NCBI GenBank assembly: GCA_030655135.1
Contig: JAURWC010000020.1
Span: 186,001 to 250,000 of the forward strand
Direction of reading: 5' to 3'
Length of the DNA stretch: 64,000 nt
Origin: Hyphomicrobiaceae bacterium
GTDB taxonomy: Bacteria > Pseudomonadota > Alphaproteobacteria > Rhizobiales > Hyphomicrobiaceae
The notes under the pieces are model-generated. The model saw only the letters and a list, made by a program, of their open reading frames with translations. It made no database searches and was not told the origin of the DNA. Made by a program: the position numbers and the translations under genes. Shown here in pieces: positions 46,178-55,316 of this stretch; positions within the stretch are counted from its first letter, which is position 1; every line of letters begins with the position of its first letter.

Positions 46178-47491
46178 TTACGCAGCGAGCCGCACGTCGG
46201 CGGCTTTGGCGCTTTCCAGGATCGCCGCGACGCCCATGCCGCCGGCGGTGCAGACGGAGATGAGGCCGCGGCCGCCGTTCTCGGACAGGAGCTTGGCGAG
46301 GTTGGCGACGATGCGGGCGCCGGTGGCGGCGAAGGGATGGCCGAAGGCGATCGAGGAGCCCTTCACGTTCATCTTGGAGCGGTCGATGGAGCCGAGCGGC
46401 TGGTCCTTGCCGAGGTACTTCTTGCAGTACTCCGGGTCTTCCCAGGCGCGCAGTGTGGCGAGAACCTGGGCGGCGAAGGCTTCGTGGATCTCGTAGAAAT
46501 CGAAGTCCTGCAGCTTGAGGCCGGCACGGTCGAGCATCTTGGAGACGGCGATGGTGGGCGCCATCAGCAGGCCCTCCCCGGCGACGAAGTCGTTGGCTGC
46601 CGTCTGCGCGAACGTCAAATAGGCCTGGATGGGCAGGCCGTGCTGCGTAGCCCACTCCTCCGAGCAAAGCAGCACGCACGAGGCACCATCCGTCAGGGGC
46701 GTGGAGTTGGCAGCCGACAGCGTGCCGCGGTCGGACTTCTCGAACGCGTTCTTCAAGGTGGCCAGTTTGTCGAGGCTGATGTCCTCGCGCATGTTGTTGT
46801 CTTTGTAGACGCCGGCGCAGGGCACGATCAGGTCGTCCATGTAGCCGGAGCGATAGGCTTCGGCGGCCTTGCGGTGGCTTTCGAACGCCAACTGGTCCTG
46901 GTCGGCGCGCGAGATATGCCACTGCTGCGCCATCAACTCACAATGCTGGCCCATGGAGAGACCGGTGCGCGGTTCGGATACGCTCGGCGGCTGGGGAGCC
47001 AGTTCGGCGGGCGAGAAGCCCTTGAAGACCTTCAGCTTGTCCATCGGCGTCTTGGCCTGGCCCACCTGATTGAGGCGTCCAGCGAACTTTTTGGAGAACA
47101 CGATCGGCGGGTCGGACGTGGTGTCGGAGCCGACGGCGATGCCGCTTTCGATCTCGCCCGTGGCGATCTTGGCGCCGATGCCCATGGCCGCCTGCAGGGA
47201 CGTGCCGCAGGCCTGCACCAGCGTGATGCCCGGCGTGGAGGTCGCGAGCTTGGTGTTGAGCACGGCCTCGCGCGCGATGTTGAAGTCCTTCGAATGCGAG
47301 ACGACGGCGCCGCCGACGACTTCGTCGATGTGCACGCCCTTCAGCTTGTACTTGTCGACGAGGCCGTTGAGGGCCGCGCTCATCATGTCGAGGTTCGACA
47401 GGTCGGCGTAGAGCGTGTTGGACCGGCAGAAGGGAATGCGGACGCCGCCGACGATGACGACCCGGCGAATGGTGGGCTGGTTCATGGACAA
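46178..47491 (-). CDS. fadI: Acetyl-CoA C-acyltransferase (FadI-type thiolase)
   Basis: This 437-residue thiolase cleaves 3-ketoacyl-CoA in the last step of beta-oxidation. It has the nucleophilic Cys in QACGTSLQAAMG, the His of NVKGSSIAFGHPFAATGARI and the second Cys in SVCTAGGMG. It follows fadJ with 82 bases between. The size and lone-subunit form fit FadI, the partner of FadJ. Its last 28 bases are the right copy of a direct repeat around bla. Confidence 0.92.
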   Translation of the reverse strand: MSMNQPTIRRVVIVGGVRIPFCRSNTLYADLSNLDMMSAALNGLVDKYKLKGVHIDEVVGGAVVSHSKDFNIAREAVLNTKLATSTPGITLVQACGTSLQAAMGIGAKIATGEIESGIAVGSDTTSDPPIVFSKKFAGRLNQVGQAKTPMDKLKVFKGFSPAELAPQPPSVSEPRTGLSMGQHCELMAQQWHISRADQDQLAFESHRKAAEAYRSGYMDDLIVPCAGVYKDNNMREDISLDKLATLKNAFEKSDRGTLSAANSTPLTDGASCVLLCSEEWATQHGLPIQAYLTFAQTAANDFVAGEGLLMAPTIAVSKMLDRAGLKLQDFDFYEIHEAFAAQVLATLRAWEDPEYCKKYLGKDQPLGSIDRSKMNVKGSSIAFGHPFAATGARIVANLAKLLSENGGRGLISVCTAGGMGVAAILESAKAADVRLAA

Positions 47492-47573
47492 CTCCAGAGA
47501 TCAAATGCCCTGCGATGCTGGCGGGCGTGCACGTTGAGATATGTCAGTTGCCGTTTACTCGGCGGCGAGGACT

Positions 47574-49583
47574 TTATTCCGCGGCAAGGCCGATGCGCGG
47601 CGGTTCCACCTGGTGCGTGGCGCGATAGTGCAGCGGGCCGCCGCGGAACGGAGCAAAGCCGGTGCCGAAGATGACGCCGGCGTCGACCAGATCGGCGGTT
47701 TCCACCACGCGCTCGTCGAGCGCGCGTTGCGCCTCGTTGATCAGCGGCTCGACCAGTTCCTTGCCCAGCGCCTCAAGCTCGCGCTTGTCGTAGGTCTTCT
47801 CGCCCTTCTCGGCGCGGCCGTCTTTCCACTTGTAGAAGCCTTCGCCGGTCTTCTTGCCGAGGCGGCCGGATTGCACCAGCGCGTCGAGGCGCGAACCCTC
47901 CGGCGAAATGCCGAGGATCTTGCCGACGTGGGCGCAGACGTCGAGGCCGACGTTGTCGGCCAGTTCGATCGGGCCCATGGGCATGCCGAACACGCGGGCG
48001 GCTTCGTCGATCTTCTCCTTCTCCTCGCCCTTTTCCAGACGCGCCATGGCGGCCATCATGTAGGGAGCGAGCAGGCGGTTGACCAGGAAGCCGGGAACGC
48101 TCTTGGCGATGAGCGGGAACTTGCCGATGGCGGTGACGAAGGACGCAGCCTTCTGGATGTCTTCCTCGCGCGATTGCTTGCCGCGCACCACTTCGACGAG
48201 CGGCATCTGCGGCACGGGCGAGAAGAAGTGGATGCCCACGAGACGGCCCGGATCCTTCAGCGGCTGGGCGATATCCTCGATCATCAGCGAGGACGTGTTG
48301 GTGGCCATGACGGCGCCCGGCTTCATCTTGGTCTCGAGGTCGGCGAACAGCTTCTGCTTCACCTCGAGTTTTTCGACGATCGCTTCGATGACGACGTCGG
48401 CGCGGGAAATGCCCTGGCCCGTGGGATCGGAGATCAGACGCGTCTTGGCGGCAGTGCGCGTAGCGCGTGTCTTGAACTTGCGGGCGAACAGCTTGCCTTG
48501 CGAGGCGATGCCCTTGGCCAGCTGCTCGGCCGACAGATCCTGCAGCGTGACTTCCATGCCGGAGGCGACGCAGACGCCGGCGATGTCGGCACCCATGGTG
48601 CCGGCGCCGATGACGTGCACGCGCACCGGCTTCCAGCCGAGGCCCTTGGGCGCCTGAGCCTTCAGCTCTTCTGACAGCTTGAAAACGCGGCGCAGGTTGC
48701 GCGACGTGTCCGACACCATCAGCGGCGCGAAGTAGCGCGTCTCAGCGGCCTTCATGCCCTCGTAGTCGCCGCCGTACTTCTCGAACAGGTCGATGAGACG
48801 GAACGGCGCGGGATAGTGATCCTCGCGTGCTTTCTTACCGGTTTCTTCGCGCATCTTGCGAGAGAGCAGCCCCCGAGCAGGCCACATCGCCGCAAACGAC
48901 TTCGGCGCGCCGGCCGGCTTGGACTTGCGCTTCTGCAGCACGGCCTTGCGGGCAGCCCAGTGCAGTGCGCCGCGGGAGGCGACGAGTTCGTCGATGAAGC
49001 CCATGCCGCGCGCTGCCGAAGCGCGGATCATGCCGCCGGTCAGCATGTTGGTCATGGCGGCCATGGCGCCGGCGGAGCGGATGGAGCGGGCCGTGCCGTT
49101 GAAGCCGGGGAAGATGCCGAGCTTCACTTCGGGGAAGCCGACGCGCGTGTCGTCGTCGCGCGTGGCGATGCGGTAATGGCAGGCCAGCACCAGCTCGAAA
49201 CCGCCGCCGACGCAGACGCCGTGGATCGCGGCGACGACCGGCACCGGCATCTTCTCGATACGATCGAGCATGATGTTGACGGGGCGGATGTTCTCCGTCA
49301 CCTGGGCTTCGGTCTGGAAGGCTTCGAACTCGTTGATGTCGGCGCCGACGATGAAACCCTTCTCCTTGCCGGAGAGGATGACGAGGCCGCGCACGGACTT
49401 GTCGCGCGCGCCCTGCTCCACCGCCGAAACGATGCGCTCCAGCTCTTCGATGGGGCGGCGGCCGAGCGCGTTGGCGGAGGCGCCTTCGCGATCGAACGTG
49501 GCCCAGGCGATGCCTTCGTTGTCGATTTCATAGCGCCAGTCCTTCAGGGCGAGGGCCGGTGCGTTCCGGGATGCGTCAGACAT
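47574..49583 (-). CDS. fadJ: Enoyl-CoA hydratase/3-hydroxyacyl-CoA dehydrogenase (FadJ-type)
   Basis: This 669-residue bifunctional enzyme does hydration and NAD-dependent oxidation in beta-oxidation. The crotonase domain fills the N-terminal 200 residues (IVGADINEFEAF; GVCVGGGFELVLACHYRIA; PEVKLGIFPGFNGT). The dehydrogenase domain follows with VIGAGTMGADIAGV, the NTSSLMIEDIAQ and IHFFSPVPQMPLVEVVRG motifs, and a C-terminal 3HCDH domain. It lies between fadE and fadI on the same strand; gaps are 17 and 82 bases. Confidence 0.94.
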   Translation of the reverse strand: MSDASRNAPALALKDWRYEIDNEGIAWATFDREGASANALGRRPIEELERIVSAVEQGARDKSVRGLVILSGKEKGFIVGADINEFEAFQTEAQVTENIRPVNIMLDRIEKMPVPVVAAIHGVCVGGGFELVLACHYRIATRDDDTRVGFPEVKLGIFPGFNGTARSIRSAGAMAAMTNMLTGGMIRASAARGMGFIDELVASRGALHWAARKAVLQKRKSKPAGAPKSFAAMWPARGLLSRKMREETGKKAREDHYPAPFRLIDLFEKYGGDYEGMKAAETRYFAPLMVSDTSRNLRRVFKLSEELKAQAPKGLGWKPVRVHVIGAGTMGADIAGVCVASGMEVTLQDLSAEQLAKGIASQGKLFARKFKTRATRTAAKTRLISDPTGQGISRADVVIEAIVEKLEVKQKLFADLETKMKPGAVMATNTSSLMIEDIAQPLKDPGRLVGIHFFSPVPQMPLVEVVRGKQSREEDIQKAASFVTAIGKFPLIAKSVPGFLVNRLLAPYMMAAMARLEKGEEKEKIDEAARVFGMPMGPIELADNVGLDVCAHVGKILGISPEGSRLDALVQSGRLGKKTGEGFYKWKDGRAEKGEKTYDKRELEALGKELVEPLINEAQRALDERVVETADLVDAGVIFGTGFAPFRGGPLHYRATHQVEPPRIGLAAE

Positions 49584-49600
49584 TTGGGGTCTCCCTACTC

Positions 49601-52135
49601 TTACTCTGCCGCGGCCTGGCCGGCGCGGGGGGCGCTGGCAGGTTGGGCGGTGGCGGCTTGAGCGTTGTGGCCAGGTGTCATGTAGTTCGGTTTCAATTCA
49701 ATCGGATCGAAATGGTCGACGGCGATGACGCGAGCGACGAGGCTCTCGACTTCGCGCAGCTGGGCAGCTTCGGCTTCGGTCAGCACGCCCTTGGCAACCG
49801 CGTCGCCGAACCAGTCGATGCCGTGATAGCGGCGGATGGTGCCGGCGCGGATCGCGCGGTCGAGCTTCTTTTCGGCTTCTTCCGAGGCAATGACCTTCTT
49901 GAGCGTGACTTCAAGGATGCCCGTCGGGTCGTTCACATCGTTGGAGATGTAAATGTGCCGCGTCAGGCGATCGCGAACTTCGCCGGGTTCGCAGGCCAGG
50001 CGCACGGCCTTGGAGCCGACACGATCGGACGCGGGATAGTAGTGGCGGCCGAACGGGAACACGAGGACGCGCATCAGGCCGCGAACGAACGTGTTGGGGA
50101 AGTTGTCGACGGCGCCGCGCAACGCCAGCTCGAAGCGATAGAGGCTGTTGCAGGCGCACAGCGCCACGATGGGCCGGTCGGCGACGGGTTTGCCGTCGTC
50201 TTCGAAGCGCTTCATCACGCACGACAGCAGGTAGAGTTCAGACAGCGCGTCGGCGAGACGGCCGGTGATCTTCTGCTTGGTCTTCAGGCCGCCGCCGAGA
50301 ACGGCAACTGTGAGATCCGACACCAGAGCGAAGTTGCGCGACTGGCGCCAGAGCTGGCGATAGATCTTCTCGGTGCCACGCGCGTTCTCCGGCACGGCAC
50401 CGAAGAAGCCGAGCGTGATGTTGTGGAAGAACGAGCCGGCCATGTTCGACAGCGAGAAACTCAAGTGGTTGAGGAAGGCATCCTCGAACTGCTCGAAGCC
50501 CTTTTCGCTGTCCGGGTTCTGGACGGCCTGGACTTCCTTGTAGAGGTAGGGATGGGCACGTAGCGCGCCTTGCGCGAACGTGATGAGCGTGCGCGTCAGG
50601 ATGTTGGCGCCTTCCACCGTGATGCCGACGGGAACCATCAGGTAGGCCGACTGCAGGTAGTTCGTCGGGCCGTCGCAGATGGCGCGGCCGCCGTGGATGT
50701 CCATGGCGTCGTCGACGCTTTTGCGCAGGCGCTCCGTCGTCTGGTACTTCATCAGCGCGGAGATGACCGACGGCTTCTCGCCGCGGCTGACCATGGCGGC
50801 GGTGACGGCGCGGCCGGCTTCATTGACGTAGGCCGTCTCGACCATGCGGGCGAGTGGTTCCTCGATGCCTTCCATGCGCGAGACCGGCAGGCCGAACTGC
50901 TTGCGGATGCGGCCGTAAGCGGTCGACACGCGCAGCATTGACTTGGCGCCGGCGGTGGCGGACGACGGCAGCGAGATGGCGCGGCCTGCGGCCAGGCATT
51001 CCATCAGCATGCGCCAGCCCTGGCCGAGCATCTTCTCACCGCCGATGATGTATTCCATCGGGATGAAGACGTTCTCGCCCCAGTTCGGGCCGTTCGGGAA
51101 GGCGGCGCCGGACGGCAAGTGGCGGCGGCCGATATTGACGCCGGGATGGTTCGCCGGGATCAGCGCGACGGTGATGCCGATGTCTTCGCCCTTGGCCAAC
51201 AGCTTGTCGGGGTCGAACAGGCGGAAGGCGAGGCCGACCAGCGTCGCCTTGGGACCGAGCGTGATGTAGCGCTTGTCCCACGACAGGCGGATGCCGAGCA
51301 CTTCCTGGCCGTTGTGCATGCCCTTGGTCACGGTGCCGATGTCGCGCATTGTGGCGGCATCGGATCCCGAGGTTGGGCCGGTGAGCGAGAAGCAGGGGAC
51401 TTCCTCACCGCGGGCAAGGCGCGGCAGGTAGTAGTGCTTCTGTTCGTCGGTGCCGTACTTTTCGATCAGTTCGCCTGGCCCGAGCGAATTGGGGACCATG
51501 ACGATGGTGACGACGTCGGGCGAACGCGAGGCGATTTTGCCCAGGATAAGAGACTGAGCCTGGGCGGTGAAGCCGAGGCCGCCGTGCTCTTTCGAAATGA
51601 GCATGCCAAGGAAGCCATGCTTCTTGGCGAAGGCCCAGACCGCCTCGGGAATCTCGCGCTCGGCGTGACGGATCTGCCAGTCGTTGATCAGGCGGCACAG
51701 TTCTTCGGTCGGGCCGTCGAGGAAGGCCTGCTCTTCCGGCGTCAGGATGATCGGCGGGACGGAGCGCAGCTTGGCCCAGTCGGGCGTGCCGGAAAACAAT
51801 TCGGCGTCAAAGCCGACGGTGCCGGCGTCGAGCGCCTGCTGTTCGGTGTCGGACACCTTGGGGAGGATCTTCTTGACGGCGCGGAAGGCCGGCTCGACCA
51901 GCAGCGAACGGCGCAGCGCCGGTATCGACAATGCGGCCAGAAGGATCGCGGGCAACCAGGCCAGGACGCGCAGGAAGGTAGAAGACGGCTCGTAGCCGGG
52001 CCCGTGGGCCAGCGGTGTCTGCCAGATGAAGGTGGCGATCGCGACGCCCAGCGCCCAGACCCAGATGGGCGCGCGCCAGATGGCGAGGCCCATCGCGGCG
52101 ATCAGAACAAGCAGAAAAAACACGGTCGTTGCCAT
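49601..52135 (-). CDS. fadE: Long-chain acyl-CoA dehydrogenase FadE
   Basis: At 844 residues this is the large FadE-type acyl-CoA dehydrogenase. Two hydrophobic helices at the N-terminus (TVFFLLVLIAAMGLAIW; LAWLPAILLAALSIPAL) probably anchor it to the membrane. The catalytic core has FLGMLISKEHGGLGFTA, SLTGPTSGSDAATMRD and DIHGGRAICDGPTNY. A long C-terminal DUF1974-like region follows. It is the first gene of fadE-fadJ-fadI; a perfect 16-bp palindrome lies upstream. Confidence 0.94.
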   Translation of the reverse strand: MATTVFFLLVLIAAMGLAIWRAPIWVWALGVAIATFIWQTPLAHGPGYEPSSTFLRVLAWLPAILLAALSIPALRRSLLVEPAFRAVKKILPKVSDTEQQALDAGTVGFDAELFSGTPDWAKLRSVPPIILTPEEQAFLDGPTEELCRLINDWQIRHAEREIPEAVWAFAKKHGFLGMLISKEHGGLGFTAQAQSLILGKIASRSPDVVTIVMVPNSLGPGELIEKYGTDEQKHYYLPRLARGEEVPCFSLTGPTSGSDAATMRDIGTVTKGMHNGQEVLGIRLSWDKRYITLGPKATLVGLAFRLFDPDKLLAKGEDIGITVALIPANHPGVNIGRRHLPSGAAFPNGPNWGENVFIPMEYIIGGEKMLGQGWRMLMECLAAGRAISLPSSATAGAKSMLRVSTAYGRIRKQFGLPVSRMEGIEEPLARMVETAYVNEAGRAVTAAMVSRGEKPSVISALMKYQTTERLRKSVDDAMDIHGGRAICDGPTNYLQSAYLMVPVGITVEGANILTRTLITFAQGALRAHPYLYKEVQAVQNPDSEKGFEQFEDAFLNHLSFSLSNMAGSFFHNITLGFFGAVPENARGTEKIYRQLWRQSRNFALVSDLTVAVLGGGLKTKQKITGRLADALSELYLLSCVMKRFEDDGKPVADRPIVALCACNSLYRFELALRGAVDNFPNTFVRGLMRVLVFPFGRHYYPASDRVGSKAVRLACEPGEVRDRLTRHIYISNDVNDPTGILEVTLKKVIASEEAEKKLDRAIRAGTIRRYHGIDWFGDAVAKGVLTEAEAAQLREVESLVARVIAVDHFDPIELKPNYMTPGHNAQAATAQPASAPRAGQAAAE

Positions 52136-52280
52136 GGCGCGTTAGGCCTCCCAACGTTCTGTCGATCGAATGTCGACATTTAAATAGTCATGTGGCGCGC
52201 GCAGTCATGGCACGCCGCGGTGCGAAATCATTGCATGCGCAGATTACGCCCAGACTGACGCCCGGCGTAACAAACATAAG

Positions 52281-52296
52281 TTGACGTATACGTCAA
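52281..52296. promoter_or_regulatory. Palindromic operator upstream of fadE
   Basis: TTGACGTATACGTCAA is a perfect 16-bp inverted repeat in the 283-base divergent-side gap upstream of fadE. It resembles the operators I recall for LiuR, a MerR-type repressor of fatty acid and branched-chain amino acid degradation genes (TTnACGTnnACGTnAA). No such regulator is encoded nearby. Its place fits control of fadE-fadJ-fadI. Confidence 0.6.
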
Positions 52297-52418
52297 GGTA
52301 AAATGCGCGTGATCGCCCGTATCCAGGGCTTCTGGGCGGTGGCGCAGGCTGCCAAAACGTACTTCAGTAACCATAGACCGGACTGGCTGGCCGGGCGAGG
52401 CTTTTGCTCGCGGCGACG

Positions 52419-53798
52419 CTAAAGTTTCTGGTCAGACTTTTTCTTCGAGGGTGCCTGGGCGGGCTTTCCGGGCTGTTCCTGGCCCATGGGGGTGTTCACG
52501 AAGATGTCCGTGACAAGGGTGTCGTACCAGGCGGCGCTTTCGTCGAAATTGGTCTTGCGCAATGCAGCAGATTCTCCCGGCTGGGAGACGAAGGCGTTGG
52601 TGGGCGCGAGCGCGAACTTGCCGCCGAAGTCGCCGGGGCGGTAGTCGGCGCCGATCTTCACGACGTCGTTGGGGGCCACGAACGACCAGCAGATATTGTA
52701 GAACGTGTTCGGCGGCGGCGGCTTGCCGGACAAGTCGGCGAGGATATCGCCGGTGACGGCGTGGGCCTGGCTGTTGGCGGAGTAGGCGGACTTCGGCATG
52801 TCGGTGGCGATGGCGGCGTCGCCGATGACGTAGACGTTCTGCGCCAGCGTGGACTTGAAGGTCTTCGGATCGATCGGGCACCAGTCGCCCTGCGTCAGCC
52901 CGGACTTGGCTGCAATGCTGCCCGCCTTCTGATCAGGGATGATGTTGGTGACCGATGCTTTGACCTTCAACCCGGACTTGGTGGTGATCTCGCGCGCGTC
53001 GACGTCCACCTTGGCCAGCGAGAAGTCGTCGATATCGTTGGTCAGGTGCAGCTCCACAAGGTCCTTGTAGTGTTTGTCGAACGCCTCCTGGAAGACGGGC
53101 TGCTTGGAGAACGCCATCTTCGGGTCGACGATGACCAGCTTCGATTTTGGCTTTGACGTTTTCAGATAGTTGGCGATGACGCAGGCGCGCTCGTAGGGGC
53201 CTGGCGGACAGCGATACGGCGCGCGGGGCGGAGCGAGCAGCACGGTGCCGCCATCCTCCATCTGTTCCAGCTGATTGCGCAGCAACTGGGTCTGCACGCC
53301 GCCTCTCCAGGCATGCGGCATCGTCTCGGCGGCGGCTTCCGAATAGCCCTCGATGCCGTCGAACTTGAAGTCGATGCCGGGCGCAACGACAAGACGGTCA
53401 TAGGGAAACGTATCGCCGCTGGCGGTGGTAACCGTGCGGGCGTTGGTGTCGATGGCGGAGGCCGTGTCGCTGACCACGTTGATGCCGAGCGCCTTCAAGC
53501 CGCGATAGCTGTGGGTGATGCTGTCGAAGGTGCGCAGGCCGCCGATGTAGTGGTTGGAATAAAAGCAGGTGGTGTAGGCCTGCTTCGGCTCGATCAGCGT
53601 GACGGTGATGTTGCGTTCGAGCTTCTTCAGCGCGTTCGCCAGCGTGGCACCGCCGGGGCCGCCGCCGATGACGACGATCTTGGCTGAAGCCGGTGAGCCT
53701 GCAGCAAATGTGCGCCTTCCGCCGATGACCGTCGCCGCCACGCCGCCTAATCCCGCAGCCAGGCCTGCAACAACGGCGCGGCGGTTAATTGGCAGCAT
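52419..53798 (-). CDS. soxF: Flavoprotein subunit of sulfide dehydrogenase (SoxF/FccB)
   Basis: This 459-residue FAD protein oxidises sulfide in the periplasm. A twin-arginine-type signal (INRRAVVAGLAAGLGG) precedes the FAD motif VVIGGGPGGATLANAL. Redox cysteines are in AYTTCFYSNHY and in RCPPGPYERACVIA. The FCSD-type C-terminal domain has NICWSFVAPNDVVKIGADYR. The ATG at 53798 overlaps the end of the upstream soxS gene by 14 bases. The cytochrome subunit (fccA/soxE) is not seen. Confidence 0.9.
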   Translation of the reverse strand: MLPINRRAVVAGLAAGLGGVAATVIGGRRTFAAGSPASAKIVVIGGGPGGATLANALKKLERNITVTLIEPKQAYTTCFYSNHYIGGLRTFDSITHSYRGLKALGINVVSDTASAIDTNARTVTTASGDTFPYDRLVVAPGIDFKFDGIEGYSEAAAETMPHAWRGGVQTQLLRNQLEQMEDGGTVLLAPPRAPYRCPPGPYERACVIANYLKTSKPKSKLVIVDPKMAFSKQPVFQEAFDKHYKDLVELHLTNDIDDFSLAKVDVDAREITTKSGLKVKASVTNIIPDQKAGSIAAKSGLTQGDWCPIDPKTFKSTLAQNVYVIGDAAIATDMPKSAYSANSQAHAVTGDILADLSGKPPPPNTFYNICWSFVAPNDVVKIGADYRPGDFGGKFALAPTNAFVSQPGESAALRKTNFDESAAWYDTLVTDIFVNTPMGQEQPGKPAQAPSKKKSDQKL

Positions 53799-54279
53799 GC
53801 GGGGCGCTCCGTCCGGCCATGGCGAGAACGCCACCGCGCGGGGCCTGCAGCCCACTCTCCGGCGCGCGTGTCTTGTCAAGTTCGGGAATACTCCAGTCGG
53901 CCTGGAATCCCGCTTTGGCCAGCTGCTCATCCAGTTCTTCATAGAAGAACATCTTGCCCGCATAACCGGTCACGCGGCCGACTTCTTGACCATTGCGCAC
54001 GACGAGGAACGTCGGCGTATAGATGACAGGGTTAAAGTCTTTCAGGGATGCGTCGCCGCGCTTGGCGCGCTGGAGCGGGGCAAACCGGCCTTCGGCACTT
54101 TGCGGATACTTCGGCGCAATCTCGCGATCCCATTCGATGCAATAGCGGCAACCATCCTGCTCGACCATGATCAGGCGAACACCGCCGGCGGCCGACACGG
54201 ATGGAGCCATCGCCGTCAGGGAGAAGGCCGCAGCAAGGACTGCTGAAATCCAAAGGCGTGCGCGCAGATTTGCTTGCAA
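53785..54279 (-). CDS. soxS: SoxS-like periplasmic thioredoxin
   Basis: This 164-residue thioredoxin-fold protein has a signal peptide (ISAVLAAAFSLTAMAPSVSA) and the active site CRYC in LIMVEQDGCRYCIEWDREI. SoxS in Paracoccus keeps the SoxYZ carrier in its active form. The TPTFLVVRNGQEVGRVTGYA segment holds the cis-Pro. It lies directly upstream of soxF and divergent from soxYZ. Confidence 0.87.
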   Translation of the reverse strand: MQANLRARLWISAVLAAAFSLTAMAPSVSAAGGVRLIMVEQDGCRYCIEWDREIAPKYPQSAEGRFAPLQRAKRGDASLKDFNPVIYTPTFLVVRNGQEVGRVTGYAGKMFFYEELDEQLAKAGFQADWSIPELDKTRAPESGLQAPRGGVLAMAGRSAPHAAN

Positions 54280-54391
54280 TATTATTACTCCCGCCTGCCA
54301 CCAAACAGCCCAGGATTGGACGGGTTTGGCGGGCTATGCTAGCAGTCAGCAGCTGCCGTTTGAAGCGCCCTTGCGGTATGCCAGGAGCAGC

Positions 54392-54877
54392 ATGGTGCGA
54401 AAGCCAAGACACGTCGTAAAGATCAGCCGCCGGACCATCGTGGCGGGGGCAGCAATTCTTCTGACTGCTCGTGCCGTCGCGCGCCCTGCAATCGCCGAGC
54501 TCGCTGGCGAGCGCTCGCGCAGCTTCCAGGAGGCCTACGCGCGGATCGTCGGCGACCGCACGCCCGAGGCCGGTGCCTTCACCATGGAACTGCCGGAACT
54601 GGCGGAAAACGGCAACATGGTGCTGTTCAAGCTCTCCGCCGAAAGCCCGATGACGGAAGCCGAGCATGTGAGGGCGCTGCATCTGCTGTCGACGCAGAAC
54701 CCGCAGGGTCATGTAGCGACGTTCAAGTTATCGCTGCTGTCGGGCGCGGCGCGCGTTTCGGGCCGCATGCGGCTGGCGAAAACGCAGGATGTCGTGGCGC
54801 TGGCCGAACTGTCGGACGGGCGCATCCTGATGGCGAGCAGTACGGTTCAGGTAACCATCGGCGGCTGCGGGATCTAG
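54392..54877 (+). CDS. soxY: Thiosulfate oxidation carrier protein SoxY
   Basis: SoxY carries sulfur substrates on a C-terminal cysteine. This 161-residue protein starts at the ATG at 54392 behind AGGAG. It has a Tat signal (SRRTIVAGAAILLTARAVAR), the fold segment NGNMVLFKLSAESPMTE, and ends in GGCGI, the carrier motif with the reactive Cys. soxZ follows in 9 bases. The two form the SoxYZ complex. Confidence 0.92.
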   Translation: MVRKPRHVVKISRRTIVAGAAILLTARAVARPAIAELAGERSRSFQEAYARIVGDRTPEAGAFTMELPELAENGNMVLFKLSAESPMTEAEHVRALHLLSTQNPQGHVATFKLSLLSGAARVSGRMRLAKTQDVVALAELSDGRILMASSTVQVTIGGCGI

Positions 54878-54886
54878 GAGGAGAGC

Positions 54887-55213
54887 ATGGCCAAGCCGCG
54901 CATCAAGGTTCCGGAGGCCGCCAAGGCCGGCGACGTCATCGAGATCCGCGCCATCATCCAGCATCCGATGGAGACCGGCAATCGCAAGGACGCGAACGGC
55001 CAGATTGTGCCGCGCCAGATCATCCACACGTTCGTCGCCAAGTTCGCCGGACAGGTGTTCTTCGAAGGCGCATTCGGGCCGGGTATTTCGTCCAACCCGT
55101 CGTTCGCGATCCCGCTCAAGGTGCCGGGTCCGGGTCAGTTGGAACTGACGTGGGTGGACGACGAGGGCGTGACGACCGTCGAAACGGTGACGCTGAACGT
55201 TACCGGCGGCTAG
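54887..55213 (+). CDS. soxZ: Thiosulfate oxidation carrier complex protein SoxZ
   Basis: SoxZ is the immunoglobulin-like partner of SoxY. The 108 residues match the family over the full length: RIKVPEAAKAGDVIEIRAII, QHPMETGNRKDANGQIVPRQ, FEGAFGPGISSNPS and LTWVDDEG. A strong GGAGG ribosome site precedes the ATG. soxX, soxA, soxB and soxCD are not in the window, so the locus is incomplete here. Confidence 0.95.
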   Translation: MAKPRIKVPEAAKAGDVIEIRAIIQHPMETGNRKDANGQIVPRQIIHTFVAKFAGQVFFEGAFGPGISSNPSFAIPLKVPGPGQLELTWVDDEGVTTVETVTLNVTGG

Positions 55214-55316
55214 CGTCGTTCCGCTCTTCAAAGAATTGCGGAATCCTCGGCAAAGCGCTTGTCCCCACAGGCGTGGCCCAGTATCGATGGGCCAAAACAC
55301 GTCGGGAGCCAGTTGC

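Noticed and set aside
46161-46922. An N-terminal extension of the beta-lactamase
   Set aside because: It is another frame of the thiolase gene; the ATG at 46160 starts a clean signal peptide.
46106-47674. A 522-codon plus-strand frame
   Set aside because: It is antisense to the FadI-type thiolase gene and has antisense composition.
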